This document shows positions 21,477 through 28,803 of a stretch of DNA of 46,839 nucleotides, in pieces. Every line of letters starts with the position of its first letter. The first letter of the stretch is position 1. Both the position numbers and the translations under genes were made by a program. The stretch comes from a virus, in the IMG/VR virus record IMGVR_UViG_3300037258_000720, positions 1-46,839 of that record, one strand, 5' to 3'. The notes beneath the pieces are model-generated. The model saw only the letters and a program-made list of their open reading frames with translations. It was not told the DNA's origin and searched no databases.

Positions 21477-23716
21477 CCGAGGTCCAGCGCGAAGCGGCGA
21501 TCGAGCGGTTTTTGAACGAGCGCCTGGCTGGCGGCCGCCCGTTTCGCGAGGCGATCGAGGCCACCGGGAACCGCGCGCGGGCCCGCGACGCGATCGCCCG
21601 CTGGACGGCGTTCGGGTGGGGCTTGGCCGAACAGCTCGACGAGCCGGCGCTCCAGGCCGACGCGGCCGGGCTGCACGTCAAGGTGGGCGTCGAGCCCTGG
21701 GGCACGGAGTGGCACGCGCCGCTCGAGTGGGACCAGATCATCGACGCCGCGATCGACGCCGACGCGGGGGCCGAGACGTGGGACGTGCCCGCGCTGCCGA
21801 CGATGGAGCGGATCGAAAACAAGGAGCGGGCCAAGCACGCGGCGAAAATGTCGACCGGCGACAAGATCGCGGCGGCGCGAATGAACGGCGAGCTCCCCGC
21901 CGACGGCGTGCTGACCGAGCAAGGCCTGGTCGCCGGCGACGGCGCGAAGCAAGTGGGCGGCAAGCCGCGCGCGCGCGGGGCAAGGGGCGTGCCCGATACG
22001 GGTTCCGCTTCTCTGCCCACGTCCTCGCGCCCCTCAATTTCTCACGCCCCTCAGGCCTCGTCCGATCCCGCGCTCGCGGCCGCGAAGGAAGCGGTCCAGC
22101 TCGTGCGGCTGGAGTGCATCGAGCCCAATCCCTACCAGCCGCGGCAAAACTTCGACGAGGCCAAGCTCACGGAGTTGGCCAAGTCGATCGAGACCGACGG
22201 CCTGCTGCAGCCGATCGCCGTCCGGCCGAAGCCGCGTCGTGGCAAGCCGTCGGCGGAAGAGCAGCTCGAAGGCCTCGGTTTGCTTACTCCTCAAGCCTCA
22301 AGCCTCAAGCCTCAAGCCTATCAAATCGTCGACGGCGAACGGCGGCTGCGGGCGATCAAGATTCTCGCGGCGCGCGACCCGCGCTTCAGTCGCGTCCCGG
22401 TCATCGTCCGCGAGACCACCGACCGCGAGATGGCCAAGCTGGCGCTCGTGGCCAACGACCAGCGCGAAGATCTCAATCCGATCGAGCGGGCCCAAGGCTA
22501 CCAGCGGATGGTCCGCGAGCACGGCCTGACCCAGGAGGAGCTCGGCGCGTCGCTCGGCCACAGCCAGGCGTTCGTCGCCAACGCGATCCGGCTGTTGGAG
22601 CTGCCCGCCGAATGGCAAGCCCGGGTTATTTCGCGCGAAATTTCCCCGAGCCATGCCCGCGATCTCGTGCCCCATGCCCGGCGGCCGGCGATCCTGAAGG
22701 AGATCGCCGACACGGTGAAGCAGCAGGGCGTCGCGCCTCTCAAGGGCTGGATCGCGGACGTCCGCCATGCGGTCCGCTATGTGTGCGTGCAGCTCGACAA
22801 CGGGGCCCGATGCGAGCCCAAGACCTATCGCCGCGTCGGCACGTTCCAGCCGACGCCGGAGCAGCTGGCGGAGCTGGACGTGATCGAGGTGCCCCGAGAG
22901 TACGGGAAAGGCATCGAGCGCTATGCCGCCAACACCAAGCTGTTCGACAAGCTCCAGGCCGCGTATGTGAAGGCCCTGCCGGCCGCCGGCGAACAGCGCG
23001 GCGGCAAAAAGTCCGGTGGTGCAGCCGCGGGCGGGAAGGAAAAAAAGCTCACGCCGGCCGAGCTGAAGAAGAAGGCCGCGGAGCAGGCCCGGATCTTCGC
23101 CGACCGCCTGGCCCGCTGGAAAATCCTCTGGCTGCGGTGGCTGATCGTCGAGGAGCTCGGCGAACTGGATCCGACCTGCACGGTGTTCATGAGGTTGGCG
23201 ATCTATTTCTCGGCCTCCAGCGCCGCCCACGATTGGCGGACGTTCGGCAAGCGCGAGCGCGATTTCGACAAGGCGATCACCACGCTCGAGCACTTGCCCA
23301 AGTCGGCGTCGCGGGTGAGATGCTGGGGACCGCTGGCCGAGTGCGCCGAAGCCGAGTTGGCCTACGTGCAGCGCGCCTTGGTCATGGCCTGGCTGCGGTT
23401 CGATCCGAAATCGAGCGACGGCCCCTCGACGATGTTCCCCGACGGCGGGGTTCCGGCGCTGGCCGCGCACCTGGAGATCGACACGCTCGCCGCCTGGCGG
23501 GAAGACCTGGCCGGCCCCTTGAGCCAGGCCTATTTCGAGCTGCACACGAAGGAGCAGCTCGCGGGGCTGGGCCGCGAGCTGGGCGTCCACGTCGACGAGG
23601 CTAAACCAAAAGGCGTGATCGTGAAGCAACTGCTCGCCTCGCCGGCGACGAAGCGCAAACTGCCCGCCGAGTTGGCCCCGGCGGCGGCGAAGAAGAAAGG
23701 GAAGGGCAAGAAGTGA
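21410..23716 (+). CDS. parB: ParB-like DNA-binding protein with repeat insertions
   Basis: The product is 768 residues. The ParB N-domain spans about 228-345: LVRLECIEPNPYQPRQNFDEAKLTELAKSI, then GLLQPIAVRP, then QIVDGERRLRAIKIL. The helix-turn-helix spans about 370-400 (HGLTQEELGASLGHSQAFVANAIRLLELP). A long C-terminal region with a Lys-rich tail follows, without a known domain. Repeat-derived peptides interrupt it at about 204-216 (SSRPSISHAPQASS) and 294-303 (PQASSLKPQA); the second splits the ParB core. TAGGAG precedes the start. No ParA was recognised. A role in partition or transcription control is inferred, and parS-like palindromes are scattered in the genome. Confidence 0.8.
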   Translation: MAIAERVRKAKEKQTKTKGQGLTEVQREAAIERFLNERLAGGRPFREAIEATGNRARARDAIARWTAFGWGLAEQLDEPALQADAAGLHVKVGVEPWGTEWHAPLEWDQIIDAAIDADAGAETWDVPALPTMERIENKERAKHAAKMSTGDKIAAARMNGELPADGVLTEQGLVAGDGAKQVGGKPRARGARGVPDTGSASLPTSSRPSISHAPQASSDPALAAAKEAVQLVRLECIEPNPYQPRQNFDEAKLTELAKSIETDGLLQPIAVRPKPRRGKPSAEEQLEGLGLLTPQASSLKPQAYQIVDGERRLRAIKILAARDPRFSRVPVIVRETTDREMAKLALVANDQREDLNPIERAQGYQRMVREHGLTQEELGASLGHSQAFVANAIRLLELPAEWQARVISREISPSHARDLVPHARRPAILKEIADTVKQQGVAPLKGWIADVRHAVRYVCVQLDNGARCEPKTYRRVGTFQPTPEQLAELDVIEVPREYGKGIERYAANTKLFDKLQAAYVKALPAAGEQRGGKKSGGAAAGGKEKKLTPAELKKKAAEQARIFADRLARWKILWLRWLIVEELGELDPTCTVFMRLAIYFSASSAAHDWRTFGKRERDFDKAITTLEHLPKSASRVRCWGPLAECAEAELAYVQRALVMAWLRFDPKSSDGPSTMFPDGGVPALAAHLEIDTLAAWREDLAGPLSQAYFELHTKEQLAGLGRELGVHVDEAKPKGVIVKQLLASPATKRKLPAELAPAAAKKKGKGKK
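22021..22053. repeat. In-frame right-arm repeat inside parB
   Basis: GCGCCCCTCAATT and CTCACGCCCCTCA, the intergenic right-arm motif, lie inside the coding frame and encode SRPSISHAPQ. Confidence 0.7.
22287..22319. repeat. In-frame heptamer array inside the ParB domain
   Basis: Four CTCAAGC units interrupt the coding sequence between the 'PIAVRP' strand and the 'YQIVDGERR' box, encoding PQASSLKPQA. Confidence 0.8.
22628..22641. repeat. parS-like palindrome, site 4 (inside parB)
   Basis: ATTTCGCGCGAAAT is a perfect palindrome inside the parB gene just after the HTH coding region. parS sites are often near or in parB. Confidence 0.6.
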
Positions 23717-24201
23717 TCGACCGGCGTAGCACAGCCCTGCACTCGCGCGATCCCCTGCCGCTGGGCTCGATCCGCGTGCGCCAGCGGCGAGGCTGCGCCG
23801 TGCGGATGATCAAAGTTCGGCTCGACGGTCCGCAGGGTGGGCGCTGGGTGCGACTCGCGCGATTTACCTGGGAGCAACGGCACGGGCCCGTGCCGCGCGG
23901 CCAGCGCGTCGCGCATCTCGACGGCAATCCGCTCAACGACGACCCGGCGAATTATGGCCTGATGACGCCGGGCCAGGTGATCCAGATGTTCCACCGCCTG
24001 CGGCCAGCGATGAGCGAATCGAACCGCCTGGCGATCCGCGAAACGACGAAGGACCGCAACCGGTTGATGGGCCGCGTGCATCGCGCCTCGGCGGCGCGTC
24101 GCCGCGGCCTCGTGGCAGGCACGCCCGAGTGGGAACAATTCATGGCCATGCCGAAGAAACAATGGCGACGCATCCTGCGAACAACTGCCTCAAGCCTGTA
24201 G
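23713..24201 (+). CDS. HNH-like (His-Me finger) endonuclease
   Basis: The 162-residue product starts at GTG overlapping the parB stop. RWVRLARFTWEQRHGPVPRGQRVAHLDGNPLNDDPANYGLMT follows the HNH_3 pattern (W..H/R..G.vP.g..v.h.dgn..nd...NL), with HLDGN as the second His/Asn element. Such proteins are homing-type or packaging-associated nucleases. The first catalytic His may be H23881-coded RHGPVP. The C-terminus (TTASSL, stop) is made by the repeat at 24187. Confidence 0.65.
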   Translation: MIDRRSTALHSRDPLPLGSIRVRQRRGCAVRMIKVRLDGPQGGRWVRLARFTWEQRHGPVPRGQRVAHLDGNPLNDDPANYGLMTPGQVIQMFHRLRPAMSESNRLAIRETTKDRNRLMGRVHRASAARRRGLVAGTPEWEQFMAMPKKQWRRILRTTASSL

Positions 24202-24215
24202 CCTCAAGCCTCCCC
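24187..24215. repeat. Heptamer array supplying the HNH gene stop
   Basis: GCCTCAAGCCTGTAG encodes ASSL and the stop; a further CTCAAGC follows, and CTCCCC leads to the ATG at 24216. Confidence 0.7.
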
Positions 24216-24485
24216 ATGACCGACACGACTCAAAAAATGTTCGTCGACGCGCCGCCGCATGGGCTGCGGTTTTATTCCGGGCGGCTGCGCTCGCGGGTGT
24301 TTCGCCCGGAGGAGTCGCTGCTGGTGCGCCGCGCCGCGGAGGCCGCGATCGCGACGGCGGCCAACGACGTGCGCCTCGGCGACTTCGGCATCCACGCGCT
24401 GGCCGGCGGCGTCGAGTCCTGGGCCGCCGTCACGGAAATCGAGGTCGTGACGAACGAGGCTACAGGCCACAGGCTGCAGGCTTAA
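24216..24485 (+). CDS. Small protein of unknown function
   Basis: The product is 89 residues starting MTDTTQKMFVDAPPHGLRFYSGRLRSRVF. It has a helical middle (EESLLVRRAAEAAIATAANDVRLGDFGIHALAGGVE) and a strand (AAVTEIEVVTNEA). The last residues (EATGHRLQA) come from the repeat family in reverse orientation (GAGGCTACAGG..., ending GGCTTAA). No Shine-Dalgarno sequence is present because the repeat abuts the ATG. The family is unknown. Confidence 0.5.
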   Translation: MTDTTQKMFVDAPPHGLRFYSGRLRSRVFRPEESLLVRRAAEAAIATAANDVRLGDFGIHALAGGVESWAAVTEIEVVTNEATGHRLQA

Positions 24486-24497
24486 GGGACGAAGAGC

Positions 24498-24743
24498 ATG
24501 ACTGTCTCGACGGAGATGAAGACGGAGACCGGCTTTCGCACGATCGAGGAAGTGCGCGCGATTCTCGCCGCCCGCGGCGACCGCATTTCGCGGGCGCGCG
24601 TCTGGCAGATCGAGCGCTCGGCGCTAGCGAAGCTGGCCCGCGATCCGCTGCTGCGGGCCCTCGCCCGCGACGCGGGAATCGAGCTAGCGCCGCTCGAGCC
24701 GCCGCGGAGAAAAGGACGCCGGCCGAAAGCCTGTAGTCTGTAG
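24498..24743 (+). CDS. Sigma-region-4-like HTH protein
   Basis: The 81-residue product contains FRTIEEVRAILAARGDRISRARVWQIERSALAKLARDPLL. This follows the region 4 pattern of sigma-70 (T.eEva..l....R.rv.QIe..AL.KLr), whose second helix contacts the -35 element. Regions 1-3 are absent, so it cannot act as a complete sigma factor. It could be a repressor, an anti-sigma-like competitor or a transcription adaptor. The end (PKACSL, stop) is repeat-derived. Confidence 0.65.
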   Translation: MTVSTEMKTETGFRTIEEVRAILAARGDRISRARVWQIERSALAKLARDPLLRALARDAGIELAPLEPPRRKGRRPKACSL

Positions 24744-24773
24744 CCTCAAGCCAAGGGCCTCCGGCGGCCCATG

Positions 24774-24796
24774 CTTAACAGCGGCCCGGCTACAAC
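24774..24796 (+). promoter_or_regulatory. Promoter-like motif, site 1
   Basis: GCTTAAC, ten bases, CTACAAC. The arrangement recurs at 28130 and 41758, and in part at 27787. It lies 29 bases before the start at 24803. Confidence 0.4.
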
Positions 24797-24802
24797 TCGG
24801 CC

Positions 24803-25279
24803 ATGAGCCGCTGCGACCACAAACCGCGTGACGCCGAGGCCGAGGCCTCCGCGTCGTTCCCCAGTGCCAAGGCCCTCACGCCGCTCGAGTGGCAAGCGCT
24901 GCTGCTGGCCTCGAAAGACGCCGGCAACTTTCGCAAGGCCCTCGAGGTCGGCGCCGACCAGTGCGTGGCGTTCGACCTCCACGTCGACGGCCTGGTGACG
25001 GTCTCGGCCGACCAACTGGCCCACGTCAAGAAAGGGCCGAGCGTGCAGGCCGTCCTGGCCGTGGTGCTTGAGCAGCTTGGCCCCAAAACGCGCCACAAGA
25101 TCGCGGCCACCGTCGCCGAGCGGTTCGGCCCGGGCAACGCCAAAGACTACGAGCCGAGCGCGGCCGCGGTCGAGCTGGTCGAGCAGGTGCTGTTCGCGGT
25201 CCAGACCCGCGTCCCGCAACCCCGCAGCGGCAACGTGACGGGCGTCGTCCGCGTGGTGCGGAAGCCGGCGAAGGCTTAG
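24803..25279 (+). CDS. Conserved-looking protein of unknown function
   Basis: The product is 158 residues starting MSRCDHKPRDAEAEASASF. The body (LTPLEWQALLLASKDAGNFRKALEVGADQCVAFDLHVDGLVTVSADQ) reads as a folded alpha/beta protein, then a helical part (VLEQLGPKTRHKIAATVAERFG). No family is recognised. The stop (AAGGCTTAG) lies in the first unit of a reverse heptamer array. A promoter-like motif is immediately upstream, so it may start its own transcript. Confidence 0.5.
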   Translation: MSRCDHKPRDAEAEASASFPSAKALTPLEWQALLLASKDAGNFRKALEVGADQCVAFDLHVDGLVTVSADQLAHVKKGPSVQAVLAVVLEQLGPKTRHKIAATVAERFGPGNAKDYEPSAAAVELVEQVLFAVQTRVPQPRSGNVTGVVRVVRKPAKA

Positions 25280-25299
25280 GGCTGAAGGCTGAAGGCTAC
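25272..25299. repeat. Reverse heptamer array
   Basis: AGGCTTA, GGGCTGA, AGGCTGA, AGGCTAC run in exact 7-base register, followed by AGGACGA. The first unit includes the stop of the preceding gene. Confidence 0.7.
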
Positions 25300-25322
25300 A
25301 GGACGAAGCAGGGGACTCGGGG

Positions 25323-25664
25323 ATGGCACGGAAGTTTGCGCGGCTTAGCTTTGATCCGCGGCTGCTGCTTGGCCCGGTCCTGCCGTTTCGCGGCTAGGAC
25401 AAGCCCCAGCCGGCGCGCATCGATCGGGCGGCGCTGAAGAAGGCGCTCAAGAAGCTGGTGCGCGGGACGGGCAAGCGCAGTTCGCGCGATCCGACGTGGC
25501 TCCGCGAAGCGACGGCCATTCGCCAGCAGCGCGAGCTCGCCGAAACGAAACTGCGCGTCGAGCGCCGCAACCAACACGCCGCGAACGCGGCCCGCAAGCG
25601 TGAATTGGCCGCGGCTGCTAGCGGCAGGCAATCCGGCCTTCAGCCTGGAGCCGCAAGCCTTTAG
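25323..25664 (+). pseudogene. Amber-interrupted small basic protein gene
   Basis: One frame runs from the ATG at 25323 (MARKFARLSFDPRLLLGPVLPFRG) to a TAG at 25395-25397. It then continues unbroken to 25664 as a basic helical segment (KKALKKLVRGTGKRSSRDPTWLREATAIRQQRELAETKLRVERRNQ), ending AASL with a repeat-derived stop. TAG ends many good genes here, so general recoding is unlikely. Options are a decayed gene, a sequencing error, or initiation at the GTG at 25458 that gives only the C-terminal part. Confidence 0.4.
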
Positions 25665-25681
25665 TCTCAAGCCGGTAGCCT
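25640..25681. repeat. Heptamer array
   Basis: CAGCCTGGAGCCGCAAGCC, TTTAGTC, TCAAGCC and GGTAGCC form a degenerate array that supplies the TAG at 25662 and ends in TTTTT. Confidence 0.6.
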
Positions 25682-25744
25682 TTTTGAAATAGCCGGCCCC
25701 ACGATGGGGCGGCTATGATCGTTTGTCCAGCGTGGGAGTTAGGG

Positions 25745-26398
25745 ATGACGACACCGCGGCGGCGCCGCGGCGGCCAGCGCCCCAAGGGGCAGGCCGTCGT
25801 GGCGCACATCCTGGCGCTGGCTCGCGGCGATGCCAAATCGACGCGGCGGATCGCCGAGTTCGCCCGCCGCGCCGGGATCGAGATCAGCTACGTGACCGTC
25901 TGGAAAATCCTCAACGGCACCCACGCGCCCCAGACGCCGCCCGCTGGGGAGCAACGGCCGGAGCAGCCGCCAAGCGCGATCGGCGAGATCGCCCACCGCT
26001 GCCTGCGCGGCTGCGGAGCCCGAACCTACATGCTCTCAAAAATCTGCGCGACGTGCCAGGCGGACGAGCCCGGCCCGGCTGCGGCCAGGAAACCCCGCAA
26101 GTCGGCTCGCAGCGAGGCCGCGACGGTCGGCCAGGTCCTGCGCGCGGCCGGCGTGAAGCCGTCCCGGCTCAAGCGGTCGCTGGCGAACCTTTCCGAGTCG
26201 CTCGATCTCCAGTTGGCGCCGGGCGCCCAGCGGCGGTTGGCCCGGCTCAAGCAGAAAAAACTGTTCGCCGGCGGTCCCGTCGAGAGCGAGCGGCCGTCGA
26301 AGCGCGCTGCCGAGCCGGGCTTCCAACGCCGGTCGATGGATCGACGCGTCCGGCGATCGCTTTTGCCGGATGCGGATCGCGGCAGCCAAGGGAGCTGA
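25745..26398 (+). CDS. Putative HTH and zinc-ribbon protein
   Basis: The product is 217 residues. A basic N-terminus (MTTPRRRRGGQRPKGQ) is followed by a probable HTH (AVVAHILALARGDAKSTRRIAEFARRAGIEISYVTVWKILNG), a CLRGCGARTYMLSKICATC zinc-knuckle and a basic C-terminal half rich in Lys/Arg helices. The first part resembles XRE/homeodomain-like HTH proteins. GGGAG precedes the ATG at 25745. It is probably a DNA-binding regulator; the target is unknown. Confidence 0.55.
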   Translation: MTTPRRRRGGQRPKGQAVVAHILALARGDAKSTRRIAEFARRAGIEISYVTVWKILNGTHAPQTPPAGEQRPEQPPSAIGEIAHRCLRGCGARTYMLSKICATCQADEPGPAAARKPRKSARSEAATVGQVLRAAGVKPSRLKRSLANLSESLDLQLAPGAQRRLARLKQKKLFAGGPVESERPSKRAAEPGFQRRSMDRRVRRSLLPDADRGSQGS

Positions 26399-26426
26399 GC
26401 CAAGGGAACTGAGCCAAGGGAACTGA
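26385..26426. repeat. Triplicated 14-base unit carrying a ribosome binding site
   Basis: GCCAAGGGAGCTGA is followed by two exact copies of GCCAAGGGAACTGA. The first covers the stop of the upstream gene and the last ends two bases before the GTG at 26429. Each unit carries AAGGGA, a usable Shine-Dalgarno sequence, and a TGA. Confidence 0.8.
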
Positions 26427-26428
26427 GC

Positions 26429-26941
26429 GTGAAAGCCGTGATCACCGAAACGCTGCGCTTGGCCCAGGCGAAGCAGATTCCGCTGTTGCGGGCCCTGGAG
26501 CTGGGCGGCTCGCACTGGCCGCTGGCCGAGGCCGACCTGACGCGGCTGTTCTGGCTCGAGCGGGCGGTCACGATCTTGATCTGCGCCGGCGACGCGCCGG
26601 CCGGCTATCTCATCTGGCGCACGCTCGGCCCGAAGGTGCGCGTCGAGCGGCTGTTGGTTTCGCCGCGGTTTCGCCGCAAAGGGATCGGCCGGCGGACGCT
26701 CGACTGGGCCGCGGCGCGGGCCCGCAGCGCGGCCGCCCGGTTCCTGACGACCGAGGTCCGCGAGCTCGACCTGCGCTCGCAATTGTTCCTGGCGGCCTGC
26801 GGCTGGAGCGCCTCGGCCATGATCGACGGCTTCTATCGGCGCCGCGCGGGGACCCGGACCTACGTCCAAAACGCGTTGCAGTTCGTCCGCCGGATCGACG
26901 GCCGCGCCGCGCCGGAGCTGAGCCATTTCGGAGCCGGCTGA
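26429..26941 (+). CDS. GNAT acetyltransferase 2
   Basis: The 170-residue product has VTILICAGDAPAGYLIWRTLGPKVRVERLLVSPRFRRKGIGRRTLDWA with the acetyl-CoA loop RRKGIG. FLTTEVRELDLRSQLFLAACGW follows, the RimI-like ending strand and helix. It is only distantly similar to the enzyme at 20457. The GTG start is used after three tandem AAGGGA motifs. The stop overlaps the sigma factor start. Confidence 0.75.
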   Translation: MKAVITETLRLAQAKQIPLLRALELGGSHWPLAEADLTRLFWLERAVTILICAGDAPAGYLIWRTLGPKVRVERLLVSPRFRRKGIGRRTLDWAAARARSAAARFLTTEVRELDLRSQLFLAACGWSASAMIDGFYRRRAGTRTYVQNALQFVRRIDGRAAPELSHFGAG

Positions 26942-27780
26942 TGAAGGCTACAGGCTTGAGGCCACAGGCTACAGGACGGCAGGCCACACGACGAGGAGCC
27001 ACGCACCTTCCGCCGGACGAGGCGGCGCTGTGGCACGCTTATCGCCGCAATCCGGCGGCGGCGCGGAATCGGCTCGTCGAGCGCTATTGGCCGCTGGTGA
27101 AACACCTGGCGGCGGCCATCTGGCAGCGCTTGCCCGACACGGTCGAACTGGACGATCTGGAGCAGGCCGGCGTGTTCGGCCTCGTGGACGCAATCGAACG
27201 CTACGACATCGGCCGCGGGCTGAAGTTCGCGACGTATGCGACGCCGCGGATTCGCGGGGCGATCCTCGATCACCTGCGGGCCGGCGACTGGGCGCCGCGG
27301 CTGGTGCGGCAGAAGGCGAAACAACTCGCCGGCGCGATCGATTCGGCCGAGCGCCAGCTCGGCCGCCAGCCGACGCTGCGCGAGCTGGCCCGGCTGACGC
27401 GCCGCACGCCCCGGGAAATCGAGCGGCTGGTCGAAGAGGTCCGCGTGCCGACGCTCGAAAGCCTCTCGAAGCCGATTGGCAGCAACTTCTACGAGCGGCC
27501 GCTGCAGATGGACGACCTGCTGCCGGACCCTCGCGGGCAACAGCCGGACACGGCGGCGCTCGCCCGCGATGTCTGGCGGGCGGCGCTGGCGGGCTGCAAT
27601 CGGGCCGAGCGGCTGCTGCTGATTCTTTATTATCACGAGCAGCTCACGATGAAGCAGATCGGCCGCTCGCTCGGCCTCTCCGAAAGCCGCATCAGCCAAC
27701 TGCACAGCGCGCTGGTGGAGCGGCTGCGAACCCGGCTTGCCGACCGCCGCTGCGAGCTGTTCGCAGCAGCGCGGGCGTGA
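26941..27780 (+). CDS. FliA/WhiG-type sigma factor
   Basis: The product is 279 residues. Region 2 spans about 36-120 (NRLVERYWPLVKHLAAAIWQRLP...LDDLEQAGVFGLVDAIERYDI...KFATYATPRIRGAILDHLR). Region 3 spans about 138-178 (ERQLGRQPTLRELARLTRRTPREIERLVEE). Region 4 spans about 218-268 (AERLLLILYYHEQLTMKQIGRSLGLSESRISQLHSALVERLRTRL). Length and layout match sigma-28. It would direct host RNA polymerase to phage promoters, probably late ones. The first residues (MKATGLRPQATGRQA) are encoded by reverse repeats, so the true start may be further in. Confidence 0.82.
   Translation: MKATGLRPQATGRQATRRGATHLPPDEAALWHAYRRNPAAARNRLVERYWPLVKHLAAAIWQRLPDTVELDDLEQAGVFGLVDAIERYDIGRGLKFATYATPRIRGAILDHLRAGDWAPRLVRQKAKQLAGAIDSAERQLGRQPTLRELARLTRRTPREIERLVEEVRVPTLESLSKPIGSNFYERPLQMDDLLPDPRGQQPDTAALARDVWRAALAGCNRAERLLLILYYHEQLTMKQIGRSLGLSESRISQLHSALVERLRTRLADRRCELFAAARA
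26944..26977. repeat. Reverse repeat forming the sigma factor N-terminus
   Basis: AGGCTACAGGC, TTGAGGCCACAGGC and TACAGGACGG are reverse-orientation repeat units that encode residues 2-12. Confidence 0.6.
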
Positions 27781-27786
27781 CGCGCG

Positions 27787-27812
27787 TGCTTAACGGCCGC
27801 GGCGCGAGAATA
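27787..27812 (+). promoter_or_regulatory. Promoter-like motif, site 2 (partial)
   Basis: GCTTAAC is followed after ten bases by CGAGAATAGGG, a weaker right half than at the other three sites. It lies 74 bases before the start at 27861. Confidence 0.3.
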
Positions 27813-27860
27813 GGGCCATCGCGGGCGTGCGATTCTCATGCCATTCGGGGAGGCCAATCT

Positions 27861-28034
27861 ATGCAATGGATCCTGGGCAGCGCCGCGGCCGTCGCGGCGG
27901 CTGTCGCGTCGCTGTGGCGGTGGCTCAAGCGGCAGCGTCCGGGCGCGGGAAAAAGCCGGCTCGAGGAAGTTGTCGACTTCGTGGAAAACAAGAAGCCGCG
28001 CAAGAAGCCGCACCCCAAGCGGAAGAGGCTTTGA
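27861..28034 (+). CDS. Small single-TM protein (holin-like candidate)
   Basis: The product is 57 residues. An N-terminal hydrophobic helix (WILGSAAAVAAAVASLWRWL) is followed by a highly basic tail (KNKKPRKKPHPKRKRL). GGGGAGG precedes the ATG. Size, one TM helix and basic tail fit a class III holin or similar lysis protein, and the next gene encodes a putative peptidase. The evidence is topology only. Confidence 0.5.
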   Translation: MQWILGSAAAVAAAVASLWRWLKRQRPGAGKSRLEEVVDFVENKKPRKKPHPKRKRL

Positions 28035-28038
28035 GGGA

Positions 28039-28128
28039 TTGAGGGGCGTGAGGAATTGAGGACGCGCAAGCGGAATCCTCGTCTCTTCGTACCTCATGCC
28101 CCTCACCCCCTCACGCCCCTCACCACCT
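28039..28128. repeat. Composite stem-loop repeat
   Basis: TTGAGGGGCGTGAGG (28039-28053), GGACGCGCAAGCG (28060-28072), TCGTACCTCATGCCCCTCA and two further CTCACGCCCCTCA-type motifs form the most complete copy of the composite element together with 706-774. Confidence 0.72.
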
Positions 28129-28129
28129 C

Positions 28130-28153
28130 AAGCTTAACGCCCGCGGGCCTACA
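28130..28153 (+). promoter_or_regulatory. Promoter-like motif, site 3
   Basis: GCTTAAC, ten bases, CTACAGT. A hairpin AGAGCCCG/CGGGCTCT lies just downstream (28170-28216), before the start at 28246. Confidence 0.4.
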
Positions 28154-28245
28154 GTGGTTTCGTCAGGGAGAGCCCGAGCCGGCGCCTCTCACCCTGGGGC
28201 CACGGCCGGGCTCTTCCAGATTTTCTCGCACTCCACGCAGCGCCC

Positions 28246-28803
28246 GTGATGACGTCGTACCGCTCCGTTCGCGCGAAGATCCACACCGGCGACCTGCTGC
28301 TGTACCGGCGGCCGGAGTCGCTGATCGCGCGCGAGACCGAGGGGGAATACTCGCACGCGGCCATGGCCCTCTGGCACAAGTGCGTGCTGGCGGTGGCCGA
28401 ATCGCGCGAGTGGGTCGGGGCGCGGGTCGTCACGCTCTCCAGCCAGGTCGAGCGCTACGACGGCGTGATCGACGTGTTTCGCCCGCGGATGGCCGAAGCC
28501 AACGCGCAAGCCGCGGCCGAGGTGATGTTCCGCCAGGCCGGCCATGACTATGGCTACCTGCAGATCTTGCGGGCGTCGCTGATGCACTGCGGGCTGTTGC
28601 GATTGTTGGGAGTCGGCCCGCGCGCGGACCAGGTCCCAGAACCGACGTTCGACGAGCCGAAATTCTGTTCCTGCCAGGTGATCTGGTCCTATCGGCAAGC
28701 GGGCTTCGATCCCTGCCCAGGCCTGGCGTCGCCGCTGGTCGAGCCGAACCATTTGCGTCATTCCTCCGCGTTCAATCTTCTTTACGAGGGCCTCTGCCTA
28801 TGA
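28246..28803 (+). CDS. NlpC/P60-like (permuted papain) amidase or peptidase
   Basis: The product is 185 residues. TGDLLLYRR...EGEYSHAAMALW carries the His motif and KFCSCQVIWSYRQAGFDP the Cys motif, with His before Cys as in circularly permuted NlpC/P60 (YiiX/YaeF-like) enzymes. Such enzymes cleave peptide or amide bonds in cell wall or lipids. It lies between a holin-like gene and a secreted protease, so a role in lysis or entry is plausible. GTG at 28246 or ATG at 28249 could start it; no Shine-Dalgarno sequence is seen. The stop overlaps the next start. Confidence 0.62.
   Translation: MMTSYRSVRAKIHTGDLLLYRRPESLIARETEGEYSHAAMALWHKCVLAVAESREWVGARVVTLSSQVERYDGVIDVFRPRMAEANAQAAAEVMFRQAGHDYGYLQILRASLMHCGLLRLLGVGPRADQVPEPTFDEPKFCSCQVIWSYRQAGFDPCPGLASPLVEPNHLRHSSAFNLLYEGLCL

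Noticed and set aside
25296-25670. Minus-strand frame over the amber-interrupted gene
   Set aside because: Its ends are encoded by repeats (LKACGSRLKAG) and it lacks a ribosome binding site. The + frame shows helical protein character despite the TAG.
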